Shown piece after piece: positions 46,244 to 55,345 of a stretch of DNA of 64,000 bases. Location of the stretch: NCBI RefSeq assembly GCF_003416885.1, contig NZ_QVPD01000002.1, forward strand, positions 186,001-250,000. The letters are read 5' to 3'. The stretch is from Cognatiluteimonas weifangensis (lineage in GTDB: Bacteria > Pseudomonadota > Gammaproteobacteria > Xanthomonadales > Xanthomonadaceae). Both the position numbers and the translations under genes were made by a program. The notes below the pieces were generated by a model, which saw only the letters and a program-made list of their open reading frames with translations, made no database searches and had not been told where the DNA came from. Numbering within the stretch: the first letter of the stretch is position 1; each line of letters starts with the position of its first letter.

Positions 46244-47934
46244 TGCCGCGTCGGTTCTCCGCATTCGTCATGGTGCTGCTGTTGTCGGCGTTGTCGTGGC
46301 CGGCACCGACGCAGACACGATCGCAGGCGCAGGCGCCGCCGTTGCGCGCCTGGCTCGACCGCGATCGCATCGCCCTGGGCGAGACCGCGACCCTGAACAT
46401 CGAGGTCGAACAGGCCGATGCCGACGCACCCGACTGGTCGCCGTTGCTGGGCGAATTCCGGCTCAGCGGCCATACCAGCAGCCGCAGTTTCGAGTACGTC
46501 AACGGCGTCGGCCGCGCGCGGACGCTGTTCGCGGTGGCGCTGCAGCCCCGGCGCGAAGGCGCGATCGGCATTCCCGGCCTGCGCGTGGGCAGCCGGCGCA
46601 CACCGCCGCTGACGCTGACGGTGACGCCGCCGGCGGCGACGCCGGCGCGCGCCGGCAGCGCGGTCTTCATCGAGGCCGAGGCCGACGCGCAGCAGCCCTA
46701 CGTGCAGCAGGCGGTCGGTTACACGGTGCGGCTGTATTACGCGACACCGCTGATCTCCGGCCAGCTCGACCAGGCCGCGCCCGACGGCGCCTCGCTGCGG
46801 CGCATCGGCGAGGACGTGCAGTACGCGCGCGAGATCGCCGGCCGCCGCTACACCGTGGTCGAGCGCCACTACCTGCTGATCCCCGAACGCAGCGGTCCGC
46901 TGGCCGTTCCCGGGGCGCAGTTCCGCGGCCGTGGTGCCGGCGGTTTCTTCGATGACCTGTTCGGCGACGGCCAGAGCGAGCTGCAGGCGGGCGGGCCGCC
47001 GCGGATGCTCACGGTGCGCGCGATCCCCGCGAGCGCGCCGCAGCCGTGGCTGCCGCTGCACGCGCTCGCGCTGCGCTGGCAGGACGCGCCGCGACAGGCC
47101 CGCGCCGGCGCGGCTTTGGCGGTGACGGTCGAGGCCACGGTCGACGGCGCCACCGCCGCGCAACTGCCCGAACTGCAGCTGCCCGCGATCCCCGGCGCGC
47201 AGGTGTTCGCCGATCCGCCGCAGGCCGACGAGGTCTTCGCAGGCGGTCGCCCGCAGGTCACGCTCACGCGTCGTTTCGAGATCGTGCCGGCGCAGGCGGG
47301 CACCTTGCGCATTGCCGGGCCGGAACTGTCGTGGTGGGACGTGCGCGCAGGCCGCGCGCGGACCGCGACGCTGCCGGAATTGAGCGTGCAGGTGGCGCCC
47401 GCCATCGCCGCATCCGGCAACGCGTCGGTGGCCGCCGCGCCGGTACCCGCGGGCGCGGCCGGCGCGGATCGCGACTGGGTGCGGGTACCGGGCGTGCAAG
47501 GCCGGGTGCGGCCGTGGGCGCTCGCGACGGTGGCGTTCGCCCTGCTGTGGCTGATCACCTTGATGTGGGGACTGCACCGGCAACCGCACCCGGCGGCGGT
47601 GGCCGCCGCGGATGCGGACGCGGTGCCCCCGTCCGCGCCCGCCGCGCCGGCGCACCTGCGCCGCGCGCTCGATGGCGGCGACCTCGGCGAGATCGCCGCG
47701 GCGCTGTGCGCCCTGGCGCAGCCGCCGGTAGCGGACCTGGACGCGGTGCAGGCGCGGCTGGACGACGCGCGCCAGCGCGATGCGGTCGATGCGCTGCAAC
47801 GCGCGCGCTGGGGCGGCGGCGACGCCGCGGCCGCGCGCACGGCGCTGCGCGCGGCGTTCCGGCCGGGCCCGCGCTGGCGCCGGCCGGCGGCGCGCTCGGT
47901 CGAGGCGTTGCCGCCGCTGTATCCGCCACGCTGA
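46243..47934 (+). CDS. BatD family protein
   Basis: A 563-residue protein with a signal peptide (about residues 1-27), Ig-like beta domains (RAWLDRDRIALGETATLNIEVE and later), a TM helix near residue 430 (WALATVAFALLWLITLMWGLH) and a short cytoplasmic helical tail. This is the BatD architecture. It ends the MoxR/Bat operon, and its ATG overlaps the preceding stop (TGATG). Beta-rich exoplasmic part suggests protein binding in the periplasm. Confidence 0.88.
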   Translation: MPRRFSAFVMVLLLSALSWPAPTQTRSQAQAPPLRAWLDRDRIALGETATLNIEVEQADADAPDWSPLLGEFRLSGHTSSRSFEYVNGVGRARTLFAVALQPRREGAIGIPGLRVGSRRTPPLTLTVTPPAATPARAGSAVFIEAEADAQQPYVQQAVGYTVRLYYATPLISGQLDQAAPDGASLRRIGEDVQYAREIAGRRYTVVERHYLLIPERSGPLAVPGAQFRGRGAGGFFDDLFGDGQSELQAGGPPRMLTVRAIPASAPQPWLPLHALALRWQDAPRQARAGAALAVTVEATVDGATAAQLPELQLPAIPGAQVFADPPQADEVFAGGRPQVTLTRRFEIVPAQAGTLRIAGPELSWWDVRAGRARTATLPELSVQVAPAIAASGNASVAAAPVPAGAAGADRDWVRVPGVQGRVRPWALATVAFALLWLITLMWGLHRQPHPAAVAAADADAVPPSAPAAPAHLRRALDGGDLGEIAAALCALAQPPVADLDAVQARLDDARQRDAVDALQRARWGGGDAAAARTALRAAFRPGPRWRRPAARSVEALPPLYPPR

Positions 47935-48094
47935 CCGATCCCCGGGCTGTGCAGCCGGCCGGCGCTCGCGCGCTGCACCGCCACGGCCGCCACGGACAGG
48001 CGCCGCGCCGTGACGGCGTATTTGCGCATTGCGCGCCGGGGCGCGCCTGGAGCCTGGTGTAAGCTCGCCGCTGCCCGAGGGAGTGACGCGGACG

Positions 48095-49414
48095 ATGGGA
48101 CAGCCCGACAACGAGAAGCCCGCCACGGCGCGCGCGCGCATGCCGCTGCACTGGAAGATGGCGATCGGCTTCGTCGCCGGCCTGCTGCTGGGGCTGATCG
48201 CGCATTCCACCGCCGGCGCCGAGGCGCCCTGGGTGCAGGCGCTGACCACCTGGGTCACGCAGCCGGTCGGCACCTTGTTCCTGCGCCTGATCTTCATGCT
48301 GGTGATCCCGCTGCTGTTCTCGGCGCTGGTGGTGGGCGTGGCCGAGATGGGCGACATCCGCGCGCTCGGCCGGATCGGCTGGAAGACGCTGGCCTATACC
48401 GTGGTCGTGTCCGCGATCGCGGTGGTGCTGGGCCTGCTGCTGGTCAACTGGCTCGAGCCAGGCGCCGGCGTCGATCCGGCGCTCGCGCAGCAGCTGCTCG
48501 CCTCCGGCGCCGAGCGTGCGCAGGCGATCGTCAGCGGCAGCGGCAACCAGCCCAGGGGCCTGGACATGCTGTTGTCGATCGTGCCCGACAACGTCGTCGG
48601 CGCCGCCGCCAACAACGCCATCCTCGGGGTGATGTTCTTCGCGCTGATGCTGGGCGTGGGCCTGGTGCTGACCCGCAGCCCCGGCACCGAAGTCCTGCTG
48701 CGCGGCATCGAAGGCCTGTTCGAGGTGTCGATGACGCTGATCGGACTGGTCATCCGGCTGGCGCCGTACGCGGTGTTCTGTTTCATGTTCAATCTCGCCG
48801 CGTTGTTCGGCTGGGACCTGCTGGCGCGGCTGGGCGCCTATGTCGGGGTGGTGGTGCTGGCGTTGTCGATCCACATGTTCGTGGTGTATTCGCTGGCGCT
48901 GAAGTTCGTCGGCGGCTGGTCGCCGTGGAAATTCTTCGTCGGCGTGCAGGAAGCGATGGTGATGGCGTTCTCCACCGCCTCCTCCAACGCCACCCTGCCG
49001 ACCGCGCTCCAGGTCGCCGACGAGGACCTGCGCTTGCCGCGCAAGGTGTCGCGCTTCGTGCTGACCGTCGGCGCCACCGCCAACCAGAACGGCACCGCGC
49101 TGTTCGAGGGCGTGACGGTGCTGTTCCTGGCGCAGTTCTTCGGGGTCGACCTGTCGCTGGCGCAGCAGGTCACGGTGATGTTCGTGTGCATCCTCGGCGG
49201 CATCGGCACCGCCGGCGTGCCGGCCGGTTCGCTGCCGGTGGTGGCGCTGATCTGCGGCATGGTCGGGGTACCGCCGGAAGGGATCGGCCTGATCCTGGGC
49301 GTGGACCGTTTCCTCGACATGTGCCGGACCACGCTTAACGTCACCGGCGACCTGGTCGCGGCGACCGTGGTGTCGCGCGGCGAAACCGACACGCCCGGTC
49401 TCGCCGAGGGCTGA
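48095..49414 (+). CDS. Dicarboxylate/amino acid:cation symporter (DAACS family)
   Basis: A 439-residue transporter with about eight TM segments and two re-entrant loops. The family signature is present: AFSTASSNATLPTAL (serine-rich loop), GATANQNGTALFEG and NVTGDLVAA near the C-terminus. These are the GltP/DctA-type motifs for Na+ or H+ coupled uptake of glutamate, aspartate or C4-dicarboxylates; the substrate cannot be told. ATG 48095 fits the family length; the in-frame upstream residues (from 48029) do not match. Flanked downstream by repeat region B. Confidence 0.93.
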   Translation: MGQPDNEKPATARARMPLHWKMAIGFVAGLLLGLIAHSTAGAEAPWVQALTTWVTQPVGTLFLRLIFMLVIPLLFSALVVGVAEMGDIRALGRIGWKTLAYTVVVSAIAVVLGLLLVNWLEPGAGVDPALAQQLLASGAERAQAIVSGSGNQPRGLDMLLSIVPDNVVGAAANNAILGVMFFALMLGVGLVLTRSPGTEVLLRGIEGLFEVSMTLIGLVIRLAPYAVFCFMFNLAALFGWDLLARLGAYVGVVVLALSIHMFVVYSLALKFVGGWSPWKFFVGVQEAMVMAFSTASSNATLPTALQVADEDLRLPRKVSRFVLTVGATANQNGTALFEGVTVLFLAQFFGVDLSLAQQVTVMFVCILGGIGTAGVPAGSLPVVALICGMVGVPPEGIGLILGVDRFLDMCRTTLNVTGDLVAATVVSRGETDTPGLAEG

Positions 49415-49692
49415 AACGGCACACTGCCGTGGTGACGGGGGGCTGCGGAGAGCCGGTGGCCGCGCCTTTGCAGGACACGCCGTGGATAGATCCCCGCCAC
49501 GCTCCGCGCCGGCCGCGATCTCGCTCGTGATTCGCCTGTCCTCGAAAGCTTCGCAGGCATCGCGCTGCGTGTGAGGGTAGGAACTTGTTCGTCCTTCTCC
49601 CGAGTGCGGGAACCTCTGCGGGGAAACCGGCGGCCTGACCTGTATGAGGCATGCGGTGAACTCATGCTTCAGGTGCGGAAGCCTCCGTGGAG

Positions 49693-49800
49693 GAAGCCGG
49701 TGGCCCGGCCTGTGCGGGACACGCCGTGAATACGTCCCTGTAGGCTCCTCGGCGGCATCCATGCCGCCGACGGTCCCGCACAGGCCGGGCCACCGGCTTC
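49693..49800. repeat. Inverted repeat with 28-nt arms, copy B
   Basis: Left arm 49693-49720 and right arm 49773-49800 are perfectly complementary over 28 bases. Inside is a further 10-bp hairpin with a two-base loop, TCGGCGGCAT-CC-ATGCCGCCGA (49749-49770). Copy A has 83 extra bases in this inner loop. Confidence 0.92.
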
Positions 49801-49863
49801 TGCGCAGTGAGTCGGCGCTTGTAGAGAAAACCAGCCAGAAGCGATGAACTCCAAGCTCGCGAA

Positions 49864-49978
49864 GTCGCCGGCCGGCGGGCTGGGGGTGCGGAGAGTGGGC
49901 CATGGATGGCCCACGACCCGACTTAAAGACAGGAGGTCGTCAGGAGGGCGCAGCACCCCCAGCCCGTCGGGCGGCGAC
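49864..49978. repeat. Structured element with 26-nt arms, copy B
   Basis: Arms 49864-49889 and 49953-49978 are complementary with one mismatch and a G-U pair. The inner palindrome GTGGGCCATGGATGGCCCAC (49895-49914) differs from copy A by a paired A-to-G and T-to-C change. The ACGACC ... GGTCGT hairpin follows. The same 115-base length as copy A. Confidence 0.88.
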
Positions 49979-50138
49979 TCCTACCGAAGCCGATCTCCCG
50001 AGCGCCGGTCCTCGAGGCTTGAGAAAAAACCGGATTTCCCGGCGGCACCGTTGCGGCTGCCGCGGCGCAGGCAGGGGCGACGGGCGCATGTGGGACAATG
50101 GGCGGCCCGCAGCCCGCCGGGCGCCGCCCATTCGAGCC

Positions 50139-52145
50139 ATGTCGACCCCGACCCGTCGCGATCTCGCCAATGCCCTCCGTTTCCTCGCCATCGACGCGGT
50201 CGAGGCCGCCAAGTCCGGGCACCCGGGCATGCCGATGGGCATGGCCGACATCGCCGAGGTGCTGTGGAACGACTACCTGCAGCACAACCCCGGCAACCCG
50301 AAGTGGTTCAACCGCGACCGCTTCGTGCTCTCCAACGGCCACGGCTCGATGCTGCAGTACGCGCTGCTGCACCTGTCGGGCTACGAACTGCCGCTGGAGG
50401 AGCTGAAGCGGTTCCGCCAACTGGGCAGCAAGACCCCGGGCCACCCGGAGAACCACCTCACGCCCGGCGTGGAGACCACCACCGGCCCGCTCGGCCAGGG
50501 CTTCGCCAACGCGGTCGGCATGGCGCTGGCCGAGAAGCTGCTGGCGCAGCGCTTCAACCGCCCCGAATTCGAAATCGTCGACCACCGTACCTGGGTGTTC
50601 CTGGGCGACGGCTGCCTGATGGAAGGCATCTCCCACGAAGCTGCCTCGCTCGCCGGCACCTGGGGCCTGCACAAGCTGATCGCATTCTGGGACGACAACA
50701 GGATCTCCATCGACGGCGACACCGGCGGCTGGTTCACCGACGACACCCCGGCGCGCTTCGAGGCCTACGGCTGGAGCGTGATCCGCGAGGTCGACGGCCA
50801 GGACAGCGAATCGATCAAGGCCGCGATCGAGGCCGCGCTGCGCGCGCAGGACCGGCCGACCCTGATCTGCTGCCGCACCACGATCGGCTTCGGCTCGCCG
50901 CACAAGGCCGGCAAGGAGTCCAGCCACGGCGCGCCGCTGGGCCAGGACGAGGTCGCCGCCACCCGCGCGGCGCTGGGCTGGCCGTATCCGCCGTTCGAGA
51001 TCCCGCAGCCGATCCGCGACGCCTGGCGCGCCGGCAGCGCCGGGCAGGTGCGCGAGCACCAGTGGGGGCAGCTGTTCGACGCCTACGCCGCGCGCTATCC
51101 GGCGCAGGCCGAGGAGCTGGTGCGGCGCTCGCACGGCGAGTTGCCGGCGGGCTTCGGCGCCGACGCCGACGCCTTCATCGCCCGGCTGCAGGCCGACGGC
51201 CCGGTCATCGCCTCGCGCAAGGCCTCGCAACTGGCGATCGAGGCGTACGCGCCGCTGCTGCCGGAGCTGGTCGGCGGCTCCGCGGACCTGGCGCACTCCA
51301 ACCTCACCCTGTGGAAGGGCAGCAAGTCGATCGTCGGCGACTGCACGCCCGAGGAGAGCCGCGAGGCCAACTACGTCCACTACGGCGTACGCGAGTTCGC
51401 GATGACCGCGATCTCCAACGGCCTCGCCCTGCACGGTTGCTTCGTGCCCTACGACGCCACCTTCCTGGTGTTCAGCGACTACGCCCGCAACGCGGTGCGC
51501 ATGAGCGCGCTGACCGGCGCCCGCGCGATCCACGTCTACACCCACGACTCGATCGGCCTGGGCGAGGACGGCCCGACCCACCAGCCGGTCGAGCACCTGG
51601 CGGCGCTGCGCTACATCCCGGGCAACGACGTCTGGCGCCCGTGCGACGCGGTCGAGTCGGCGGTGGCATGGAAGGCCGCGATCGAGCGCGCCGACGGCCC
51701 CAGCTGCCTGGTGTTCTCGCGCCAGAACCTGCCGCACCAGGCGCGCACGCCGCAGCAACTGGCCGCCATCGCCCGCGGTGGCTACATCCTCAAGGACAGC
51801 GTCGGCGCGCCGGAGCTGATCCTGATCGCGACCGGCTCGGAAGTCGGGCTGGCGATGCAGGCCGCGCAACAGCTGGGCGACGGCGTGCGCGTGGTGTCGA
51901 TGCCTTCCACCGAGGTGTTCGAGCGCCAGGATGCGGCCTGGCGCGAGTCGGTGCTGCCGCAGGCCTGCCGCAAGCGCGTGGCGATCGAGGCCGGCGTCAC
52001 CGGCTTCTGGTACCGGTACACGGGCCTGGACGGCGCCGTGATCGGCATCGACAGCTTCGGCGCCAGCGCCCCGGCCGAAGCGCTGTTCCCGCATTTCGGC
52101 TTCACCGTCGAACACGTGCTGGACGCCGCCCGCGCGCTGGCGTGA
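50139..52145 (+). CDS. tkt: Transketolase
   Basis: A 668-residue thiamine-diphosphate enzyme of the pentose phosphate pathway. Motifs: [33 protein letters not shown], the ThDP/metal motif [13 protein letters not shown], and the pyrimidine-domain [12 protein letters not shown] and [22 protein letters not shown] 50139 fits the family start ([16 protein letters not shown]). It shares substrate ribose 5-phosphate with RpiA (3128). The 3' end is ten bases from the next gene. Confidence 0.97.
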   Translation: MSTPTRRDLANALRFLAIDAVEAAKSGHPGMPMGMADIAEVLWNDYLQHNPGNPKWFNRDRFVLSNGHGSMLQYALLHLSGYELPLEELKRFRQLGSKTPGHPENHLTPGVETTTGPLGQGFANAVGMALAEKLLAQRFNRPEFEIVDHRTWVFLGDGCLMEGISHEAASLAGTWGLHKLIAFWDDNRISIDGDTGGWFTDDTPARFEAYGWSVIREVDGQDSESIKAAIEAALRAQDRPTLICCRTTIGFGSPHKAGKESSHGAPLGQDEVAATRAALGWPYPPFEIPQPIRDAWRAGSAGQVREHQWGQLFDAYAARYPAQAEELVRRSHGELPAGFGADADAFIARLQADGPVIASRKASQLAIEAYAPLLPELVGGSADLAHSNLTLWKGSKSIVGDCTPEESREANYVHYGVREFAMTAISNGLALHGCFVPYDATFLVFSDYARNAVRMSALTGARAIHVYTHDSIGLGEDGPTHQPVEHLAALRYIPGNDVWRPCDAVESAVAWKAAIERADGPSCLVFSRQNLPHQARTPQQLAAIARGGYILKDSVGAPELILIATGSEVGLAMQAAQQLGDGVRVVSMPSTEVFERQDAAWRESVLPQACRKRVAIEAGVTGFWYRYTGLDGAVIGIDSFGASAPAEALFPHFGFTVEHVLDAARALA

Positions 52146-52155
52146 GCGTGCCCGG

Positions 52156-52731
52156 ATGAAACGGCTGCCGCGGGCGTTCTACCGGCGCGACCCGCGCGCG
52201 GTTGCACCGGAGCTGTTGAACAAGGTGCTGGCGGCCGCCGACGGCCGCCGCGCGCGGATCGTCGAAGTCGAAGCCTACTGCGGGCCGATCGACCCGGCCG
52301 CGCACACCTACCGCGGCCAGACCGCGCGCAATGCCAGCATGTTCGGCGAGGCCGGGCACTTCTATGTCTACTTCACCTACGGCATGCACTGGTGCGCCAA
52401 TTGCGTGTGCGGCGAGGTCGGCGAGGGCGTCGGCGTGCTGTTGCGCGCGGCCGAGCCGCTGGCCGGGCTGGAGTTGATGCGCGCGGCGCGGCCGCGCGCG
52501 CGCAATGACCGCGAACTGTGCGCCGGGCCGGCGCGGCTGACCCGGGCGTTCGGCATCGACCGTCGCCAGGATGGCATCGACCTGGTCGCGGCCCGCTCCG
52601 ACTTCGGCGTGTACGACGACGGCATGCCGCCGCCGGCGCAGCCGCTGGTCGGCCCGCGGGTGGGCATCCGCCACGCGATCGGAGAGCCGTGGCGCTGGCG
52701 CGTACCCGGCAATCGTCACGTCTCCCGGTAA
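52156..52731 (+). CDS. mpg: DNA-3-methyladenine glycosylase (AAG/MPG type)
   Basis: A 191-residue AAG-family glycosylase that removes alkylated purines. The catalytic region IVEVEAYCGPIDPAAHTYRGQT contains the active Glu, followed by the GHFYVYFTYGMHWCANCV motif. C-terminal GPARLTRAFGID matches the family. It starts ten bases after tkt and converges on the TauE gene. Confidence 0.93.
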   Translation: MKRLPRAFYRRDPRAVAPELLNKVLAAADGRRARIVEVEAYCGPIDPAAHTYRGQTARNASMFGEAGHFYVYFTYGMHWCANCVCGEVGEGVGVLLRAAEPLAGLELMRAARPRARNDRELCAGPARLTRAFGIDRRQDGIDLVAARSDFGVYDDGMPPPAQPLVGPRVGIRHAIGEPWRWRVPGNRHVSR

Positions 52732-52770
52732 CGCCTCGCGGCGCGCCCAGGAGAACGCATCAGACCTTGC

Positions 52771-53520
52771 CTAGGCGAACAGCAACTTCGCCGCCGCGAT
52801 CAGCAGCACCACGCCCAGGGCGCGGCGCAGGCCGCGCACCGGCAGCCAGTGAAGACCGAGCTGGCTGCCGAGCAGCGCGCCCAGCGCCACCACGCCCAGC
52901 CACAGCGGCAGCATCGGCGGCAGCGAGCCCGTCGCGTGCAGCAGGCCGGCCAGGCCGGTCAGCGAATTGATCCACACGAACGCGACCGAGGTGCCGCTGG
53001 CCTCGCGCGTGGGCATCCAGCGCGCGAACAGCAGCAGCGGCGTGAGGAAGATCGCGCCGCCGGTGCCGGTGAGTCCCGACAGCACGCCGATGCCCGCGCC
53101 GACCGCCAGGCCCGGCAGCCACGGCACGCGGCGCCCGGCGGTCTCGTGGTCTTCCTGCTCGGCGCGCGCGGCATGGCGGAACACGCCCAACGCCGCCGCC
53201 AGCAGCACGATGCCCAGCAGCAACGAAAAACTTTCGCGCGGCAGGTCGACCTGCGCGGCGAAGAACGCCGCCGGCGCCGAGGCCAGCACGAACGGCAGCA
53301 CGTTGCGCCAGCGCACGTGGCCGCCGCGCCACCAGCGCAGCAGGCCGATGCCGCCGACCAGCAGGTTCAGCGCCAGCGCGGTCGGGCGCACCTGCTCCGG
53401 GGCGAAGTCGAGCAGCGCCATCGCCGCGATGTAGCCGCTGGCACCGGCATGCCCGACCGAGGCGTACAGGGTGGCGACCGCGAAGAACAGCGCGGCCAGC
53501 AGCAGGTCGGGGGCGGTCAC
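52771..53520 (-). CDS. TauE/SafE family membrane protein (probable sulfite exporter)
   Basis: A 249-residue protein with about eight TM segments in two similar halves. The halves have the family pattern of a Gly-rich helix start (ASVGHAGASGYIAAMALL, GVLSGLTGTGGAIFLTPLLLF). TauE/SafE proteins move sulfite or related anions. The location, downstream of a rhodanese, a BigR-type regulator and a persulfide-dioxygenase-like protein, supports sulfite export (inference). GTG 53520 is the start. It is the last gene of the left-hand sulfur operon. Confidence 0.9.
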   Translation of the reverse strand: MTAPDLLLAALFFAVATLYASVGHAGASGYIAAMALLDFAPEQVRPTALALNLLVGGIGLLRWWRGGHVRWRNVLPFVLASAPAAFFAAQVDLPRESFSLLLGIVLLAAALGVFRHAARAEQEDHETAGRRVPWLPGLAVGAGIGVLSGLTGTGGAIFLTPLLLFARWMPTREASGTSVAFVWINSLTGLAGLLHATGSLPPMLPLWLGVVALGALLGSQLGLHWLPVRGLRRALGVVLLIAAAKLLFA

Positions 53521-53596
53521 GGGCGGCGATCACCGGGAGTGGCGCGGTCCGCCATTGTGGCGGCACACGCGCACCGCTGCACGTGCGGGCGCGCGT

Positions 53597-54472
53597 CTAC
53601 AGACCGTCGGCGGAGGGCTCGACCTGCAGCGGGATGCGCAGGTACTGGCGGCCGTCGGCATCGGCGGGCGGCAGGCGGCCGCCGCGGATGTTGACCTGCA
53701 GCGCCGGATACAGCAGCGCCGGGACCGGCAGGCCGGCATCGCGCGCGGCACGGGCGGCGACGAACTCCGCCAGTGGCGTGTCCGCGCGCAGCATGCGGTT
53801 GTCGCGCCTGGATTCGGCCACCTCGACGCTGGCGCGGCGCTCGCGGCCCGCGGGTGGATAGTCGTGGCACAGCCACAGCACGGTGTCGCCGGGCAACGCG
53901 TACAGGCGCCGGATCGAGGCATGCAGCTGCTCGGCGCTGCCGCCGGGGAAATCGCAGCGCGCGGTGCCCACGTCCGGGGCGAACAGGGTGTCGCCGACGA
54001 ACACATTGCCGTCGATGCGGTAGGCAAGGCCGTCGGCGGTGTGGCCGGGCATGGCCAGCACCTCGATGTGCAGATCGCCGGCCTCGATCACTTCGCCGTC
54101 GATCAGCAGCGCGTCGAACGCATGGGCCAGGTCGGGGTCGTCCGTGGCCAGACCGTACACGCCGGCGAAATGCGCCTGCACCTGACGGATGCCCGCGCCG
54201 ATCAGGATCGGGGCCGAGGTTCGCGCGCGCAGGAAGGCGGCCGCGCTGAGGTGGTCGGCGTGGGCGTGGGTTTCCAGGATCCGGTGCACGTGCAGGGCGT
54301 GCGTGGTGACGAAGTCCAGCAGCGCGCGGGCACTGGCAGTGGAGACGCGGCCGGAGGCGGGCTCGTAGTCCAGCACCGGGTCGATCAGCACCGCGTCGCG
54401 GCCGCGGCTGACGACGTAGCTCCAGGTGCCGGTACCGGCGTGGAAGAAGGGCTGGATCTCCAGGGCGTTCAT
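53597..54472 (-). CDS. Metallo-beta-lactamase-fold hydrolase, persulfide dioxygenase-like (Blh/ETHE1 type)
   Basis: A 291-residue protein. The iron/zinc-binding motif THAHADH (H69, H71, D73, H74) is intact, with further ligands in MPGHTADG and FVGDTLF and LCHDYPP. The opening NALEIQPFFHAGTGTWSYVV and the DPVLDYEPASGRVST segment are typical of Blh and ETHE1-like persulfide dioxygenases, which oxidise glutathione persulfide to sulfite. In Agrobacterium and Xylella Blh an N-terminal DUF442 domain is fused; here that domain is separate at 62547. The start overlaps the bigR stop (ATGA, 54469-54472). Confidence 0.9.
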   Translation of the reverse strand: MNALEIQPFFHAGTGTWSYVVSRGRDAVLIDPVLDYEPASGRVSTASARALLDFVTTHALHVHRILETHAHADHLSAAAFLRARTSAPILIGAGIRQVQAHFAGVYGLATDDPDLAHAFDALLIDGEVIEAGDLHIEVLAMPGHTADGLAYRIDGNVFVGDTLFAPDVGTARCDFPGGSAEQLHASIRRLYALPGDTVLWLCHDYPPAGRERRASVEVAESRRDNRMLRADTPLAEFVAARAARDAGLPVPALLYPALQVNIRGGRLPPADADGRQYLRIPLQVEPSADGL

Positions 54473-54834
54473 CCGCTTGCCTCGCACTGCGGCAGGTCGC
54501 CGGTGCAGTAGATGCCGTGCAGCGTGTCGATGATGCGCCGGGCCGGGCCCGGGGTCAGCGAATAGTAGATGGTCTGGGCCTCGCGCCGCGGCTGCACCAG
54601 CCCGTCCTGGCGCAGCAGCGCCAGGTGCTGCGACAGCGCCGACTGGCTCAGGTCCAGCCTGGCGTTGAGATCGCCGACCGAGTGCTCCCCGTCCACCAGC
54701 AGGCACAGCAGCAGCAGCCGCTTCTCGTTGCCCAGCGCCTTGAGCAGACGCGCCGCTGCGCCGGCATGGGCGCGCATCGCTTCGGGGTCGATGGCCACGG
54801 GCGGAGTGGCGGCGGACTTGCGACGGGTCGGCAT
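54469..54834 (-). CDS. bigR: ArsR-family redox repressor, BigR/SqrR type
   Basis: A 121-residue winged-helix regulator. The recognition helix region is SQSALSQHLALLRQDGLV and the wing QPRREAQTIYYSL. It lacks the classic metal motif ELCVCDL. Cys44 (LLLLCLLVDGEHSV) and Cys110 (HGIYCTGD) are 66 residues apart, the same spacing as the redox cysteines 42 and 108 of BigR that form a persulfide or disulfide when sulfide is present; Cys117 is extra. It lies within the left sulfur operon and likely represses both divergent promoters at 55256-55294 until reactive sulfur appears. Confidence 0.9.
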   Translation of the reverse strand: MPTRRKSAATPPVAIDPEAMRAHAGAAARLLKALGNEKRLLLLCLLVDGEHSVGDLNARLDLSQSALSQHLALLRQDGLVQPRREAQTIYYSLTPGPARRIIDTLHGIYCTGDLPQCEASG

Positions 54835-54840
54835 GGCGGC

Positions 54841-55227
54841 TCAGCGCTGGGTGACGGGCAGGCCGGCGGCGATCCAGCCGTCGATTCCGCCGGCGAGCGA
54901 GCAGGCCTGGGTGAAACCCATCTGCTGCAGGCTCAGGGCCGCCAGCGCCGCACGCCCGCCGGTACGGCAGTAGAGCACGATTGCCTGCGTCTTGTGCGCC
55001 AGCGCGGGGTCGCTGACGTTGGCCACCGCCGGATGCGCCTCGACCTGGAACTCGAGCACCCCGCGCGGGATGTTGACCGCGCCGGCCAGATGGCCGGTCT
55101 GGAATTCGGCCGGTTCCCTGACATCGATCAAGACGCTGGGCTGCGGTTGTGCATGCAATGCCTGCGGCGCGATTTCGCGGATGCGGGCGCGGGCCTGGGC
55201 GACGAGGTCGGCGGCGGTCACGGGCAT
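54841..55227 (-). CDS. Rhodanese domain sulfurtransferase
   Basis: A 128-residue single-domain rhodanese. The active-site loop is CRTGGR with catalytic Cys87; LIDVREPAEFQTGHLAGAVNIPRG and AGGIDGWIAAGLPV are family hallmarks. It can move sulfane sulfur, for instance from persulfide to sulfite to form thiosulfate. ATG 55227 with AGGA upstream was chosen over an in-frame Met at 55272 that would overlap the promoter. First gene of the left-hand operon; bigR starts six bases after it. Confidence 0.93.
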   Translation of the reverse strand: MPVTAADLVAQARARIREIAPQALHAQPQPSVLIDVREPAEFQTGHLAGAVNIPRGVLEFQVEAHPAVANVSDPALAHKTQAIVLYCRTGGRAALAALSLQQMGFTQACSLAGGIDGWIAAGLPVTQR

Positions 55228-55255
55228 GGCGGGTTCCTGCGGGTGCGAGGCGGCC

Positions 55256-55284
55256 AATATATCAGTTGACACTAATATAAGAAA
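55256..55284 (-). promoter_or_regulatory. Minus-strand promoter of rhodanese-bigR-dioxygenase-TauE
   Basis: On the minus strand TTTCTT (55279-55284) and TATATT (55256-55261) are 17 bases apart. It overlaps the plus-strand promoter, so one bound repressor could block both. Confidence 0.55.
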
Positions 55285-55294
55285 TAGCTAATGT
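55266..55294 (+). promoter_or_regulatory. Plus-strand promoter of the sqr operon, with a candidate operator
   Basis: TTGACA (55266-55271) and TAATGT (55289-55294) have a 17-base spacer, a near-consensus promoter. Direct repeats CTAATATAAG (55272-55281) and CTAATGTAAG (55288-55297) lie on it, 16 bases apart. The 40-base patch is by far the most AT-rich of the window's last 15 kb and resembles the AT-rich operators of BigR. Operator assignment is inference. Confidence 0.65.
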
Positions 55295-55345
55295 AAGTGG
55301 GCCTGCCGGGTGGCGTACCCGGGGCGAGTCGAGCGGAGGCTGGAG

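Larger units (their letters stand above)
49415..50138. repeat. Composite intergenic repeat region, copy B
   Basis: No supportable gene lies here. Degenerate modules include GGACACGCCGTGGATAGATCC (49473), TCGAAAGCTTCGCAGGCATC (49543), GAGGCATGCGGTGAACTCATGC (49654), the perfect 28-nt-arm inverted repeat 49693-49800 and the structured element 49864-49978. The order matches region A at 12499-13388. The last 130 bases before tkt contain a possible -10 (GACAAT, 50094-50099). Confidence 0.85.

Noticed and set aside
49669..49956. Small frames in repeat region B
   Set aside because: Same reason as for region A; no ribosome site or family match.
49415..50138. Insertion sequence remnant
   Set aside because: No transposase-like frame and no convincing target duplication; better described as composite palindromic repeats.
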